This document shows positions 42,951 to 54,440 of a DNA stretch of 64,000 bases, piece by piece. How positions within the stretch are numbered: position 1 is the first letter of the stretch; each line of letters starts with the position of its first letter. The stretch is taken from positions 105,998-169,997 of the forward strand of contig CANNZV010002603.1 in the NCBI GenBank assembly GCA_947561585.1. Reading direction: 5' to 3'. Made by a program: the position numbers and the translations under genes. The notes beneath the pieces were generated by a model. The model was not told the DNA's origin and ran no database searches. It worked only from the letters and a program-made list of their open reading frames with translations. The stretch is from Caprella mutica. Its lineage: Eukaryota > Arthropoda > Malacostraca > Amphipoda > Caprellidae.

Positions 42951-44403
42951 GGATAGAATTAAGTTTTATTCATAAATAGCCTGTATCCTAGATAGGAGAT
43001 TAGAGAATATAAACAATGATTAGAATAATAATTATCACCCTAGGACCTCTAGCTATTGTCTGTTGGTTGCAAAAAAGGTCACGCTTTAACATTTAAGGTA
43101 GGATAGAATTCCATGACTAAAATTATTGGCAAGATAACAAAAACTTTGGCCTGAAGAAATGCAGATAACAAAAATCCGGGATACAAAAAAAAAATCTAAA
43201 AGAAAATCTGAATACAATATAATCCGGGTTACCAAAAAATTCAGAATACGAAAAAATCTAATGCAGGTAATTTAATCCCATATAGCGGAAGATCTTTGAA
43301 CAAATTTTATCGTTCTAACGGACTGCAGATCGCTACAACGACCTCCTTAAATTATATGGTTTAACATATTTTTTATCCGTCTACCAAGTATTCAGTCAAA
43401 CATTTATTATATACAGAGTCATTGCGCAATTTACAAAATTACAATCAACACTTTAATGCATTGTTTTCGTATTATAGGTATTTTGATCTAGTTACCCTTT
43501 CCTTATAAATTTTCTTTGATTAGAAAAGTTTTATAGAAAATGAAAAGAGGTGTAAATATTCTATGTTATAGAATATTTTCAGTTACACCTACTGTATTAT
43601 TTTGTACAACTATATAAGTAAGTTGTATGAATATTATAAAATTTACATAAACATTTTCATTTAATAGTAGTCCGAGATTGTTTACCTTCATTACCATTTA
43701 TTTTAAATGCTGTTAAGAAAAATTTGCAAGGTATGCATCCCCAACTGAAGTAAAAGCTGAGTCTGCCATAGCGCCCATTGATCGACATAGAGGACACTTT
43801 TCCGGTACATGTACTGTCCGTTCTAAGGGATTTACCTGTACACAAAATGGGATTTTAAAAATCAAAGATTTAAAAAATATAGAATTTAAAAAAAATGGGA
43901 ATTCATTTTAAACCAAATCTTAAAAAAATCTTAAACCAAAATTAAAAAAATTTAAAAAATTTTAGTTTAATTTTTTAAGGATATTCCATAAGAATTTTTG
44001 CATTTAAAAAAAATCTGGAATTTTAAAGAGAAATCTTGATGACCGAAATATGAATGACCAGCAGAAAAATAACAAATTGGATAACAAAAAATTCCAAATA
44101 TTTTAAAAACAATTCCAGATATCGAAATTATACGATTATTTTTTTAAAATACGATCAATTTAATAGTAACCTAAAATTTATAGGTCGTCATATTTGACGG
44201 TTAACTCATCAGATTAACAAAATTATTGGTACGGATTTTTTTACCCTTTTATTGTTTCTAATTTTTTCTAAATCTTGAAAAAAATTACGATTTTATTATA
44301 TAGCAAATTATCGCAATACTCTGAGACACTCACAGCACTCTGAAAGTGGGCATTGAAACAAATCATTCCTTATACATTTCTGACAGACCCATCATGTCCT
44401 GTC
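42951..44403. other. Gene-free A-rich stretch with degenerate repeat
   Basis: Words such as ATCCGGGATACAAAAAA, GAATACAATATAATCCGGG and GGATAACAAAAAATTCC recur (43120-43260, 44040-44110) among AAATTTAAAA runs (43850-44030). It is the complement of the degenerate repeat at 23990-24660. No coding signal. Confidence 0.45.
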
Positions 44404-44407
44404 TTGA

Positions 44408-44986
44408 AGGTCCCCTCCAGTAAAAATTTTTATTGCTTAAATCAACGAAGCTGATGTTTCTTATCATTTTACTACAAACTGCATAAAATTTGATAGCATA
44501 TTCTTAATTTTATATGCTTTTAAAGATTTTTTTAATCCAAACTCTATAAATCCTACTTTACTTCCGACTTTCTAATTTTCAGTCTGAAGAAGAAGAATGT
44601 ACACCATTTGTTTTGATTGTCAACTAGGTATTAGGTTTAATGAATCTATTTATTATTCGTTTAAAGGTTTAAATTTGGATGAACTTTTAATAGAAATGTT
44701 TATATACTTTAGGAAACAATTAATATCTTAAAAGAAGGCCAAAACGCATTGTTTGTTTAAAAATCTGAATTTGAAATCAAAACAAAGAGTGTACAATCTT
44801 CTTTCTCAGCGTCAGGTTGGAGATTCGCTCGATTGTTGTTCACAGAGTATTGAAAAACTTTAAAAGCAAATAATAAAATATTTAATGGGCCAAATTGTAT
44901 GCAGTTTGCGGAATAATGATCGTAGACCTTAGTTCTAGAACATTATGTAATATACTCATTTTTTCCCCGGAGCCTGGAGAGGACCT
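44408..44986 (-). mobile_element. TTAA-flanked element T1, copy 3 (579 bp, reversed)
   Basis: AGGTCCCCTCCAG at the left and CCTGGAGAGGACCT at the right, with TTGA (aged TTAA) at 44404-44407 and TTAA at 44987-44990. The interior is the inverse of 4018-4607. Confidence 0.85.
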
Positions 44987-45049
44987 TTAACAATCACTTT
45001 CCGGGTATTGTGACTGAGTGGTTCCCATATGTATAAATATTATTAATAA

Positions 45050-45535
45050 TTTCCTAGCTGCATTATCTCAATGCTTCCAGTGCCACAGATATTAGAGGTC
45101 ATACCGTCATAGGTCAGATAGCACTAACAGTCAGTGTCATTGAAGCTGTCACAGCGAGTGGTTGTGTAAGAGAGTCTCTCCGTGGCTTCTTCTCTCATCT
45201 GCCAGCATGGCTCTCCTGAACAGTTTTTCCTCATGGCTAAACTGCTCTAAATTCTATGAATTTTTAAGTGGTTTTAATGGCTTCCATGAGTGGTAAAGTA
45301 ATAGAAAAATAATTATATTTACCATTTAAAAAATTAAGTTTTTAGTGATTTAAATTAGTGTGAAGTGATGTGAAAAAAGTGTCGATTTGCATAGCCTTTT
45401 TTTAGGCATTTGTATCGTGTACCTACATTAGGCTGTCCAAATATCGATTATAATCAGTGAGTGGTTGATAATTACATGCCGATAGTATTGACAAAATGTC
45501 TTTTCTTTCATGTAAATCTTAAGATTATTAGCAGC
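45050..45535 (+). promoter_or_regulatory. Possible promoter and 5' UTR of the signal-peptide gene
   Basis: This stretch is less AT-rich than its surroundings. It contains AGTCAGTGTCATTG (TCAGT initiator word at 45131-45135) and several out-of-frame ATGs. It directly precedes the signal-peptide exon. No TATA box is evident. This is a weak inference from position. Confidence 0.25.
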
Positions 45536-45599
45536 ATGCAAGTGACGGTACTACAGTCACTCCTTCTCCTGCTACTCACTGTACAGCGGGCAGATTCAC
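45536..45599 (+). CDS. Probable first coding exon: signal peptide, rest downstream
   Basis: GCAGCATG provides a reasonable start context. The exon codes for 21 residues, MQVTVLQSLLLLLLTVQRAD plus S, with a run of six leucines followed by polar residues. This is a typical signal peptide with cleavage expected near the A or S at the end. The exon ends CAC/GTGAGT, a strong donor in phase 1, the phase common after signal-peptide exons of secreted and cell-surface proteins. Sequence to the right up to 64000 holds no exon I can join with confidence, so the remaining exons may lie beyond the window or be hidden among repeats. The identity of the gene is unknown. Confidence 0.5.
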
Positions 45600-45601
45600 G
45601 T

Positions 45602-46323
45602 GAGTTTTTCACTTAATTTGTAATCGATTGATGGCATTTTGATGCATTCCATCAGTACATTATTTTATGCTATTAGGTAGGTATGTTAATTATCGCTTAT
45701 ATATTTTAATTTTACATAGATGGACATGTACCGCTTCACCGAACATGTCACATCATTATTGATTTGAAAAGTATTTATTTCATAAAACTAACTGCTTTAC
45801 ATGTACCTAAATATTATTATTATTTATTCATTTCATAGTTTGTCTAATAATATTTAAATCTCAATATATCCATATAAAAAAAACACTGAACATAATTGGC
45901 TGACTGTACGACATAAGAAAAGTTTTAACATCTTTATTTGACATACACACTATGAATTAACACTTCACCGTCTGTCAGTCTTTTTTTAATGCCATGTACT
46001 AGTTAGGTTTAATTCCCAATTCCGACACTGGAGATATTTTCATTTCACTAATTCAAGTAAAAGGTTACTATCATCAGATAGCATACTAATAGAAATTGCA
46101 GAATCAACTTAAAAGCTTTGTTTTAATTCATCCATCTACTCTTGTAAAAAAGTGAAACCTTAGTTCAATTTCACATATAATTTTTTCTAGAAACCTTACT
46201 TAAATATAATAAAAAGAGAACTCTTATCTCTGAAAGATTCACTCCATTTCTTCATTACTCCAGTACTTTTAAGTCGGTCTCTCAATAGTGGCTTTGAAAG
46301 CAAAGATGTTAGTCAATGCTCTG
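45602..46323. other. Gene-free stretch (presumed intron)
   Basis: AT-rich sequence following the candidate donor. No exon or repeat is recognised before the gap. Confidence 0.35.
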
Positions 46324-46412
46324 NNNNNNNNNNNNNNNNNNNNNNNNNNNNNNNNNNNNNNNNNNNNNNNNNNNNNNNNNNNNNNNNNNNNNNNNNNNNN
46401 NNNNNNNNNNNN
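46324..46412. other. Assembly gap (89 N)
   Basis: A run of unknown bases. Sequence on either side does not overlap visibly. Confidence 1.
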
Positions 46413-46596
46413 GCCACGAGCACTTCTCGTTAGATAATATTCGATACATTCCTTTTATGTAATAAATAGGGTTTCCTTGAAACTAAAATTAATGGTAGAG
46501 TTTATAGCAAATCCTATAAATTCTATATAAAATAAGGCTATCCATCATGTAAGTCGTATTGGGTTGAGGATCTTTCTAACTTTTAGTCTATGCCGA

Positions 46597-46830
46597 TAGG
46601 GTCACCTAGGTAAATTGCGGCCCTTTAATTTTTAATTGCGGTCCTCTCACGAGAGTCTCTAAAATATCCTGAATCGAAATTACATGAAATTGTTGCATAG
46701 CTATCTAAAGAAGCACAGTGCATGCTATAACTAATTAAATTAAATTTTGACGTGTGTTTTGAAGCTATGATGTTTCAGTTGTTAGAGGCCGCAGTTAGTG
46801 AGTGGGCCGAAATTTACCTGCGTGACCCTA
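46597..46830. mobile_element. MITE with TAGGGTCAC ends, intact copy (234 bp)
   Basis: TAGGGTCACCTAGGTAAATT at the left and AATTTACCTGCGTGACCCTA at the right are inverted. The interior matches 12045-12512 in inverse orientation. It supplies the uninterrupted length used to interpret that copy. Confidence 0.8.
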
Positions 46831-47439
46831 CCATTACTTTCGCTTATATAATTATATACAAGTAAAGGATTTAATGGACGATAGAACCTTCATTCAAAAT
46901 TGGATAAACTAATTTTCTCTTCATCTTTTAATATTAGTACCAAATCCAAACATTTTCCAGGATTTCAAGTTTGGTTTTCCATGAAATAAGGTTTTCATAA
47001 TGTAAATTCTGGAATTATGATTTTTGTCATTAATTTGAAGAAGATCTAATATTTTAGTGTATAGGAAAAGATTTTAAAAATGAATTTTTTAAAGAAATTT
47101 TGATAAGGAAAGCCTTCTATTTTTCGAAGGAAAAGCTTATTTCTCTTTTTTACAGATTCAAATATAGTTTCTTTCCCATAGGATAAATAAAGGTTTCAAT
47201 TGCATTAAATATTCTAAGAGTTCTTTTCATTCTTGCTTTGCATTATTACAAAGAAAATCCTCTTAGGAAGAGAAGCAAATTCCGGTCTGAACTTTTTTGT
47301 AGTTTCAATTTAATTAGATTTCAATTCTTAGTCTGGAATATGCATTTTCGAACTTTTCTTCATGAAATATTCAACAATGGGCTAATTAAAGTATTGTCTT
47401 TTATTGATTGATGTGGTAGATTATCTTTGAAGTTATACA
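46831..47439. other. Gene-free AT-rich stretch
   Basis: No coding signal or repeat structure recognised. Confidence 0.4.
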
Positions 47440-47645
47440 GGGTGTCCAAAAAAAAAAAAAAACGGAACCCAACTTTAAATTAATATTTTTCAATAACTGC
47501 TGAAGGTACAGTTTTCTTTCAATTATCATTTTTTTAACCTTTCTCCATCTACTTTTATTCATTTTTATGAATATTATAACGATTTTATTAATGGGTGGTG
47601 AAAATGACTTTCGATCCGCAAATTGTCAGAAAATGGACATTGACG
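47440..47645. mobile_element. Mariner-like end fragment, related to 14458-14650
   Basis: ACAGGGTGTCCAAAAAAA and ACGGAACCCAACTTTAA at the start and GGGTGGTGAAAATGACTTTC near the end match text at 14458-14650 (CAGTGTCTCGAAAAAACCG, GGGTAGTGAAAATGGCTTTT). It looks like one end of a CAGGGTG-type element; no opposite end or transposase was found. Confidence 0.45.
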
Positions 47646-47849
47646 CAAGTTCAAACATTAAAAATATCTTTATTAGACAACAACTCCATAAATAAAATAG
47701 ATTTATTTCTAAGTTTTAAAAGCATTCAAATAACTATTCCTAAATCTATTTGTGAAAACTAATATAATTATTGGTACCCATGATACCTGTAGGTATCATG
47801 TGTACCAACCGAAATAAATTATTACTATATGTTTTTTTATATGATTCAA

Positions 47850-48460
47850 AAGTCTTGTGGGAAAAGTAGGAGGAGCTTAGCAAAAAGTCTGGTGGGAAGA
47901 TTTAAAGGTCCTCCTCTTCACTCTAAATTAAAAAAATCTAAAATGGCTCTAAATTAGTAGAGCTAAGATTATATAACATATAACAGTGAACAGAAAAAGA
48001 TCAAGTATTCTGTTCATAATCAATTATATAAGAAATATTCACATTCAACTTTCACTCTTTCTAAGATTCAATAGAAGAACAAGACTGCATTCTAACTTAT
48101 CTCGTGTTATCGTAAATTTATTGGTAATTAGGTATTTAGGTTCACTTTTAGGTACCTAGTGTTATTTTAGGGTAATGGTATTTAGTTACCGGTATAGGTA
48201 GCCATTTATAATATATCTAAAAGCTTTATTATGGTTTTTGAATTTTTCAATATTCAATGGATTCTTTTTCTTCACTTGAAAATGAGAGGATGTAAGAAAG
48301 AACGGATTTTTTTCAAAATTATATTTTATAATAAAACTATAGAACCAAATTTGAAATGGTTTGCAGTTTTGTAATCAGTAGCCTTAGTTCTAATAAATAG
48401 AGTAATAAAAAAACTAGTGTGGAAGGGACCTTCAAGAAACCCTGCGTGTGTACGGTAAGT
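47850..48460. mobile_element. Broken copy of the palindromic MITE hosting T1
   Basis: GGAAAAGTAGGAGGAGCTTA and AAAGTCTGGTGG (before 47902), and CTGCGTGTGTACGG (after 48436), match the right arm of the element at 22236-22438. The T1 copy interrupts it at a TTTAA site that is continuous in the 22-kb copy. The left arm is not recognisable. Confidence 0.7.
47906..48431. mobile_element. TTAA-flanked element T1, copy 4 (526 bp, diverged)
   Basis: AGGTCCTCCTCTTCACTC at the left and GTGGAAGGGACCT at the right, with TTAA at 47902-47905 and TCAA (one change) at 48432-48435. The interior is the most diverged of the four copies. Confidence 0.7.
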
Positions 48461-48795
48461 GACACACACAATATAACACGTGCTCTGAAATCGTATATTA
48501 TTAACATGCATATATTATGAGTGACAAGTGTACGAAATTACGTATCTGTAGAAGCATAACTCAGCATTAGAGAGGTAGTTTATATAATTAGTATCGTGAA
48601 TTTACTTGCTTACAACGTGATAAGAGGTTTTATTTTCTAAGTAAATATTTGTACGAATATAATGAATATAAATATAGTACATTTCTGCCTTTATTTTGTT
48701 CATCTATTTATCATGTGATTCAGTTAGTCCACAAATTTATTTTGAAAATATAATATAAAAATCTACATTTCGGTTCAATTTTCTAGTCGAGAATA

Positions 48796-48981
48796 GGGTA
48801 AATTACTAATTATCGGTCAGTTTCACATCTTCGGTCATATAAGAGAAAATGATATTATAATTTTTATTTTAATTTCAGTTGGTATCCATGATAACTAAAA
48901 TAAAAATAAAATAAAAATTATAATATCGTTTTCTCTTATATGACCGAAGATGTGAAACCGACCGATAATTCGTAATTTACC
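48796..48981. mobile_element. Hairpin MITE H, copy 1 (TA-flanked, 186 bp)
   Basis: GGGTAAATTACTAATTATCG and TCGGTCATATAAGAGAAAAT recur inverted at the other end. TA lies on both sides (48794-48795, 48982-48983). The whole unit is one long hairpin. A second copy is at 56567-56722. Confidence 0.85.
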
Positions 48982-48983
48982 TA

Positions 48984-49235
48984 TATCTTTACAAATCTCC
49001 ATTGCATTTAGTGATCAAATTACTCTCCCAGCTGGTTAGTAACTAGAGTCCCTATCTAAGTCACCAAATAGCCGGTCACTACTTAAATCTGCAGAGTGAT
49101 TGTGATCTAGCGTGTCACACCTCCACAGTCTGTCATCAGTCACGACAGACATTATAGGTACAGTCAGGGGAAAGTGTACCTGTAATGATTTTAAAACAAC
49201 TGAAGGGAGAATAAAGTACATATTTTATTCAATAT
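48984..49235. other. Gene-free stretch
   Basis: CTCTCCCAGCTGGTTAGT (49023-49040) resembles CACTCCCAGCTGGTGGTTAG near position 31 of the window, perhaps the same old repeat. No coding signal. Confidence 0.35.
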
Positions 49236-49254
49236 ATTGGATTAATAAATTATT

Positions 49255-49420
49255 AAAATAATTGAAAATCAATAATTTAAGTTTTAAAATAATTAAATAA
49301 TAATAATTAAAGTATTAAAATAATTAAATAATAATAATTAAAGTATTAAAATAATTAAATAATAATAATTAAAGTATTAAAATAATTAAATAATAATAAT
49401 TAAAGTATTAAAATATAATT
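49255..49420. repeat. 31-bp AT-only tandem repeat
   Basis: About five units of TAATTAAATAATAATAATTA followed by AAGTATTAAAA, with a few changes in the first and last unit. Confidence 0.9.
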
Positions 49421-49935
49421 CAAAATTAATTTATGTATATAACTATGTCTATATACTACATTGGTGATTAAACTGTACAAAATGTGGTCGAAGAAAAATA
49501 TTCAACAGAATATGAATTTTACATATTTTTTTTTAATTTATTGCACATGAATTTGCCTATCCAAAGAGCGTTTGTTTCATCTTTATAAATGGCACTTTCA
49601 AATAATTACACAACAAAGTTGGTTCGATTATGAATCATACTATTGGGGCGAACTAAATCCCTGAACCCCTGAAACTGTCTCCCTGAACCTCTGGGTTTCG
49701 ATCGAACCCAAATTAAAAGCCGATAACTTTAAGTCTTTAACACTTTACTCATCATAATTGTTCGATGTATAGCCATCACCCTGTTTGGCCATCAATTTAC
49801 TAATTTCTCATTTGCAAAAGAAACATTGCTAATTATAATGCTTGTAAGTATTCTAAAATTGGTATGAGTACACGACGATAAATTTGTAGAATTTTAAAAT
49901 AATTGGAAAGATAAGAAAACTATGTGTGAAATTAG
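49421..49935. other. Gene-free AT-rich stretch
   Basis: No coding signal. CCCTGAACCCCTGAAAC and TCCCTGAACCTCTGGG (about 49660-49690) form a short direct repeat. Confidence 0.4.
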
Positions 49936-52215
49936 CATCATCACAGTGACTCTTTTCTCTGATAGTACATCATCACAGTGACTCTTTTCTCTGATAGTAC
50001 ATCATCACAGTGACTCTTTTCTCTGATAGTACATCATCACAGTGACTCTTTTCTCTGAAAGTACATCATCACAGTGACTCTTTTCTCTGAAAGTACATCA
50101 TCACAGTGACTCTTTTCTCTGATAGTACATCATCACAGTGACTCTTTTCTCTGATGGTACATCATCACAGTGACTCTTTTCTCTGATGGTACATCATCAC
50201 AGTGACTCTTTTCTCTGATAGTGCATCATCTCAGTGACTCTTTTCTCTGATAGTACATCATCTCAGTGACTATTTTCTCTGATAGTACATCATCACAGTG
50301 ACTCTTTTCTCTGATAGTACATCATCACAGTGAGTCTTTTCTCTGATAGTGCATCATCACAGTGACTCTCATCTCTGATAGTACATCATCTCAGTGACTC
50401 TTTTCTCTGATAGTACATCATCACAGTGACTCTTTTCTCTGATAGTACATCATCACAGTAACTCTTTTCTCTGATAGTACATCATCACAGTGACTCTTTT
50501 CTCTGATAGTACATCATCACAGTGACTCTTTTCTCTGATGGTACATCATCACAGTGACTCTTTTCTCTGATAGTGCATCATCTCAGTGACTCTTTTCTCT
50601 GATAGTACATCATCACAGTGACTCTTTTCTCTGATAGTACATCATCACAGTGAGTCTTTTCTCTGATAGTGCATCATCACAGTGACTCTCATCTCTGATA
50701 GTACATCATCTCAGTGACTCTTTTCTCTGATAGTACATCATCACAGTGACTCTTTTCTCTGATAGTACATCATCTCAGTGACTATTTTCTCTGATAGTAC
50801 ATCATCACAGTGACTCTTTTCTCTGATAGTGCATCATCTCAGTGACTCTTTTCTCTGATAGTACATCATCACAGTGACTCTTTTCTCTGATAGTACATCA
50901 TCACAGTGAGTCTTTTCTCTGATAGTGCATCATCACAGTGACTCTCATCTCTGATAGTACATCATATCCGTGACTCTTTTCTCTGATAGTACATCATCAC
51001 AGTGACTCTTTTCTCTGATAGTACATCATATCAGTGACTATTTTCTCTGATAGTACATCATCTCAGTGACTATTTTCTCTGATAGTACATCATCTCAGTG
51101 ACTCTTTTCTCTGATAGTACATCATCACAGTGACTCTTTTCTCTGATAGTACATCATCTCAGTGACTCTTTTCTCTGATAGTACATCATCACAGTGACTC
51201 TTTTCTCTGATAGTACATCATCTCAGTGACTATTTTCTCTGATAGTACATCATCTCAGTGACTATTTTCTCTGATAGTACATCATCACAGTGACTCTTTT
51301 CTCTGATAGTGCATCATCACAGTGACTCTTTTCTCTGATAGTGCATCATCTCAGTGACTCTTTTCTCTGATAGTGCATCATCTCAGTGACTCTTTCTCTG
51401 ATAGTGCATCATCTCAGTGACTCTTTCTCTGATAGTGCATCATCTCAGTGACTCTTTCTCTGATAGTACATCATCTCAGTGACTATTTTCTCTGATAGTA
51501 CATCATCTCAGTGACTATTTTCTCTGATAGTACATCATCACAGTGACTCTTTTCTCTGATAGTGCATCATCACAGTGACTCTTTTCTCTGATAGTGCATC
51601 ATCACAGTGACTCTTTTCTCTGATAGTGCATCATCACAGTGACTCTTTTCTCTGATAGTGCATCATCACAGTGACTCTTTTCTCTGATAGTACATCATCA
51701 CAGTGACTCTTTTCTCTGATGGTACATCATCACAGTGACTCTTTTCTCTGATGGTACATCATCACAGTGACTCTTTTCTCTGATGGTACATCATCACAGT
51801 GACTCTTTTCTCTGATGGTACATCATCACAGTGACTCTTTTCTCTGATGGTACATCAACACAGTGACTCTTTTCTCTGATGGTACATCATCTCAGTGACT
51901 CTTTTCTCTGATAGTGCATCATCTCAGTGACTCTTTTCTCTGATAGTACATCATCACAGTGACTCTTTTCTCTGGTAGTACATCATCACAGTGACTCTTT
52001 TCTCTGGTAGTACATCATCACAGTGACTCTTTTCTCTGGTAGTACATCATCTCAGTGACTTTTTTCTCTGATAGTGCATCATCTCAGTGATTCTTTTCTC
52101 TGATAGTACATCATCACAGTGACTCTTTTCTCTGATAGTACATCATCACAGTGACTCTTTTCTCTGATAGTACATCATCACAGTGACTCTTTTCTCTGAC
52201 TGTACATCATCACTC
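49936..52215. repeat. 32-bp minisatellite, about 71 units
   Basis: The unit is CATCATCACAGTGACTCTTT plus TCTCTGATAGTA. Variant sites (CAC or CTC, GTA or GTG, GATGG or GGTAG) combine in blocks. A rare variant GACTCTCATCTCTG recurs at about 50365, 50685 and 50941, spaced 320 and 256 bases, that is 10 and 8 units, revealing segmental duplication within the array. Three consecutive units near 51385-51470 are 31 bp long. Confidence 0.95.
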
Positions 52216-52398
52216 ACTCTCATATTCTCTATTAACATCAAACTCTGCCTAGAGATAATAGCATATCTGACAAATGACATGTGGAAAAAAGGTAGCTGCC
52301 ATGTGTCCGTCACACCAATAACTCGGTGTGTTATTTTCTTTCATTTCAATGCTTATCGATAACTGAAAAAACAAAGTACAGTTTTACAGTAATGAAGT

Positions 52399-52858
52399 AA
52401 TTACCTTCGCAGAATGTGAAAAGGTTGTATTATGGACGGCATTTATTTATTTATTCATTTATTTATTTATCCATTTATTTATTTATCATCTTGTTATTCG
52501 CTTAACTGAAAAAGTATTCAACTAAATTGCCTGAAATTTGGTGAAACGATTTGTTAATGTCCAGTGACCCGATCAAAAGTCAAGGTCATTTATAACTCAA
52601 AAAGTATAGCACCATATAGCATGAAACTTGGTGGGACGATTGGTTAATATGCAGGAACCATCTGGTAGAATTTAAGGAGCGATCCGGTCAAAGGTCAAGG
52701 TCATTTATAACTCAATAACTCAAAGTATTGAACCATATTGCATGAAACTTGGTGTGACTATTGGTCAATAACCAGTCACCATTTTATCAGATTTTGGGAG
52801 CAAATGGATAAGCAGCGGCGAAGATATGCGCTCTACCGAGTGCACGTAATCTAGTTAC
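52399..52858 (-). repeat. Repeat N, copy 2 (minus)
   Basis: Reverse complement of 42341-42950, shortened. It starts AATTACCTTCGCAG, has a (TTTA)n tract, then GGTCAAAGGTCAAGGTCATT units, and ends GGCGAAGATATGCGCTCTAC and CTAGTTACT. Confidence 0.75.
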
Positions 52859-53141
52859 TATTGTGAATGAAATAGTTGATGATGGTAGAATAGTGGGTTA
52901 TTTATTCACATACCAAGCATTATCTGGGAATATACCAGTTAATACTCAGGGTACGTTCTTTTGTAATCATTTTACCGATCATTAGTTTTGTAAAAAATCA
53001 TTACTTTTTAATGGAAGATTTTAGCTATGTCCTTATAGTTAATCTTTGAAATTGAATAATAGTTTTTTTTACATAAAATCACTTAGAGATTTAGATGTGA
53101 AAATTTGAATATAAACGTTTTTCAGCCCTTGTTTATACATA

Positions 53142-53212
53142 TAGTGATGAATATCACTATAGTGATATTTATCACTATAGTGATATTTATCACTATAGTG
53201 ATATTTATCCTT
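53142..53212. repeat. 21-bp palindromic tandem repeat
   Basis: Three to four copies of ATCACTATAGTGATATTT in a row. Each contains the self-complementary ATCACTATAGTGAT. Confidence 0.9.
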
Positions 53213-53234
53213 TGATTTCCTTTTCGAAATAGTG

Positions 53235-53390
53235 TGAATTTTTGTCACAGACTGGTGGTAAGTGACTTTTGTTCATGGAACCATTTTAATTCTGACTGCT
53301 TCTTCGAGGCCCTTTTATTTTATTTTATTTAATTTTAACATCAGCGATATGGCTCTTGGTTCTCCAGATGGCGTTAAACCCCCACAAAAA
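53235..53390 (+). repeat. Interspersed repeat family I, copy 8 (3' part)
   Basis: Contains GACTGGTGGTAAGTGACTTT, TTCATGGAACCATTTTAATT, CTGACTGCTTCTTCGAGG and ACATCAGCGATATGGCTCTT, with GGCGTTAAACCCCC at the end. The 5' half is missing. Confidence 0.7.
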
Positions 53391-53650
53391 ATTAATTTAG
53401 TGTAAAACTAAAAATTCTTCAGGTTACCCTCTATGGACTAAACCTAGAAAAGCGTCTTTCGAATTGTCTCCAGAATCTCCTCTGTTGCCGCAACTTGTCC
53501 CCAAATCGTGCCATAAGTTCATTGCAAGTCTGAAGCAACAAAACAAAGTAGTGGGAGTTGAGGTGTCGAGAAACAAACAACTGAGCTCTAACTTCACGGA
53601 ATGCAATAGAGAGTTCACTTCTATAACTTATTGCACTGCCACCTCACTCT
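53391..53650. other. Unrecognised segment open on both strands
   Basis: Moderately GC-rich sequence with open frames on both strands (80 residues plus, 64 minus). Neither shows a motif I recognise. It borders the 35-bp minisatellite. Confidence 0.3.
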
Positions 53651-53654
53651 TATT

Positions 53655-54440
53655 TTCATGTGTTGATGCTGGAAGAGTTTTACTTATAGTTTTGCTTGTG
53701 TGTTGATGCTCTAAGAGCTATACTTAGATTTTGTGTGTTGATGCTATAAGAGCTATACTTAGATTTTGTGTGTTGATGCTCTAAGAGCTATACTTAGATT
53801 TTGTGTGTTGTTGCTTTGAGAGTTATACTTAGATTTTGTGTGTTGATGCTCTGAGAGTTATACTTAGATTTTGTGTGTTGATGCTCTAAGAGCTATACTT
53901 AGATTTTGTGTGTTGATGCTCTGAGAGTTATACTTAGATTTTGTGTGTTGATGCTCTAAGAGCTATACTTAGATTTTGTGTGGTGATGCTCTAAGAGCTA
54001 TACTTAGATTTTGTGTGGTGATGCTCTAAGAGCTATACTTAGATTTTGTGTGTTGATGCTTTTAGAGCTATACTTAGATTTTGTGTGTTGATGCTCTAAG
54101 AGCTATACTTAGATTTTGTGTGTTGTTGCTTTGAGAGTTATACTTAGATTTTGTGTGTTGATGCTCTGAGAGTTATACTTAGATTTTGTGTGTTGATGCT
54201 CTGAGAGTTATACTTAGATTTTGTGTGGTGATGCTCTAAGAGCTATACTTAGATTTTGTGTGGTGATGCTCTGAGAGTTATACTTAGATTTTGTGTGTTG
54301 ATGCTTTTAGAGCTATACTTAGATTTTGTGTGTTGATGCTCTTAGAGTTATACTTAGATTTTGTGTGTTGATGCTCTTTGAGCTATTCTTAGATTTTGTG
54401 TGTTGATGCTTTTAGAGCTATACTTAGATTTTGTGTGCTG
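53655..54440. repeat. 35-bp minisatellite, about 22 units
   Basis: The unit is TGTTGATGCTCTAAGAGCTA plus TACTTAGATTTTGTG. Variants CTAAGAGCTA, CTGAGAGTTA and TTTAGAGCTA alternate in blocks. CTCTAAGAG and TAGCTCTTAG-like words make each unit weakly self-complementary. Confidence 0.95.

Noticed and set aside
49936..52215. CRISPR-like appearance of a regular 32-bp array
   Set aside because: Units are contiguous with no unique spacers and the genome is eukaryotic. It is a minisatellite.
53424..53706. Overlapping open frames on both strands (64 and 80 residues)
   Set aside because: No motif recognised, and the plus frame runs into the minisatellite. Left as an unrecognised segment.
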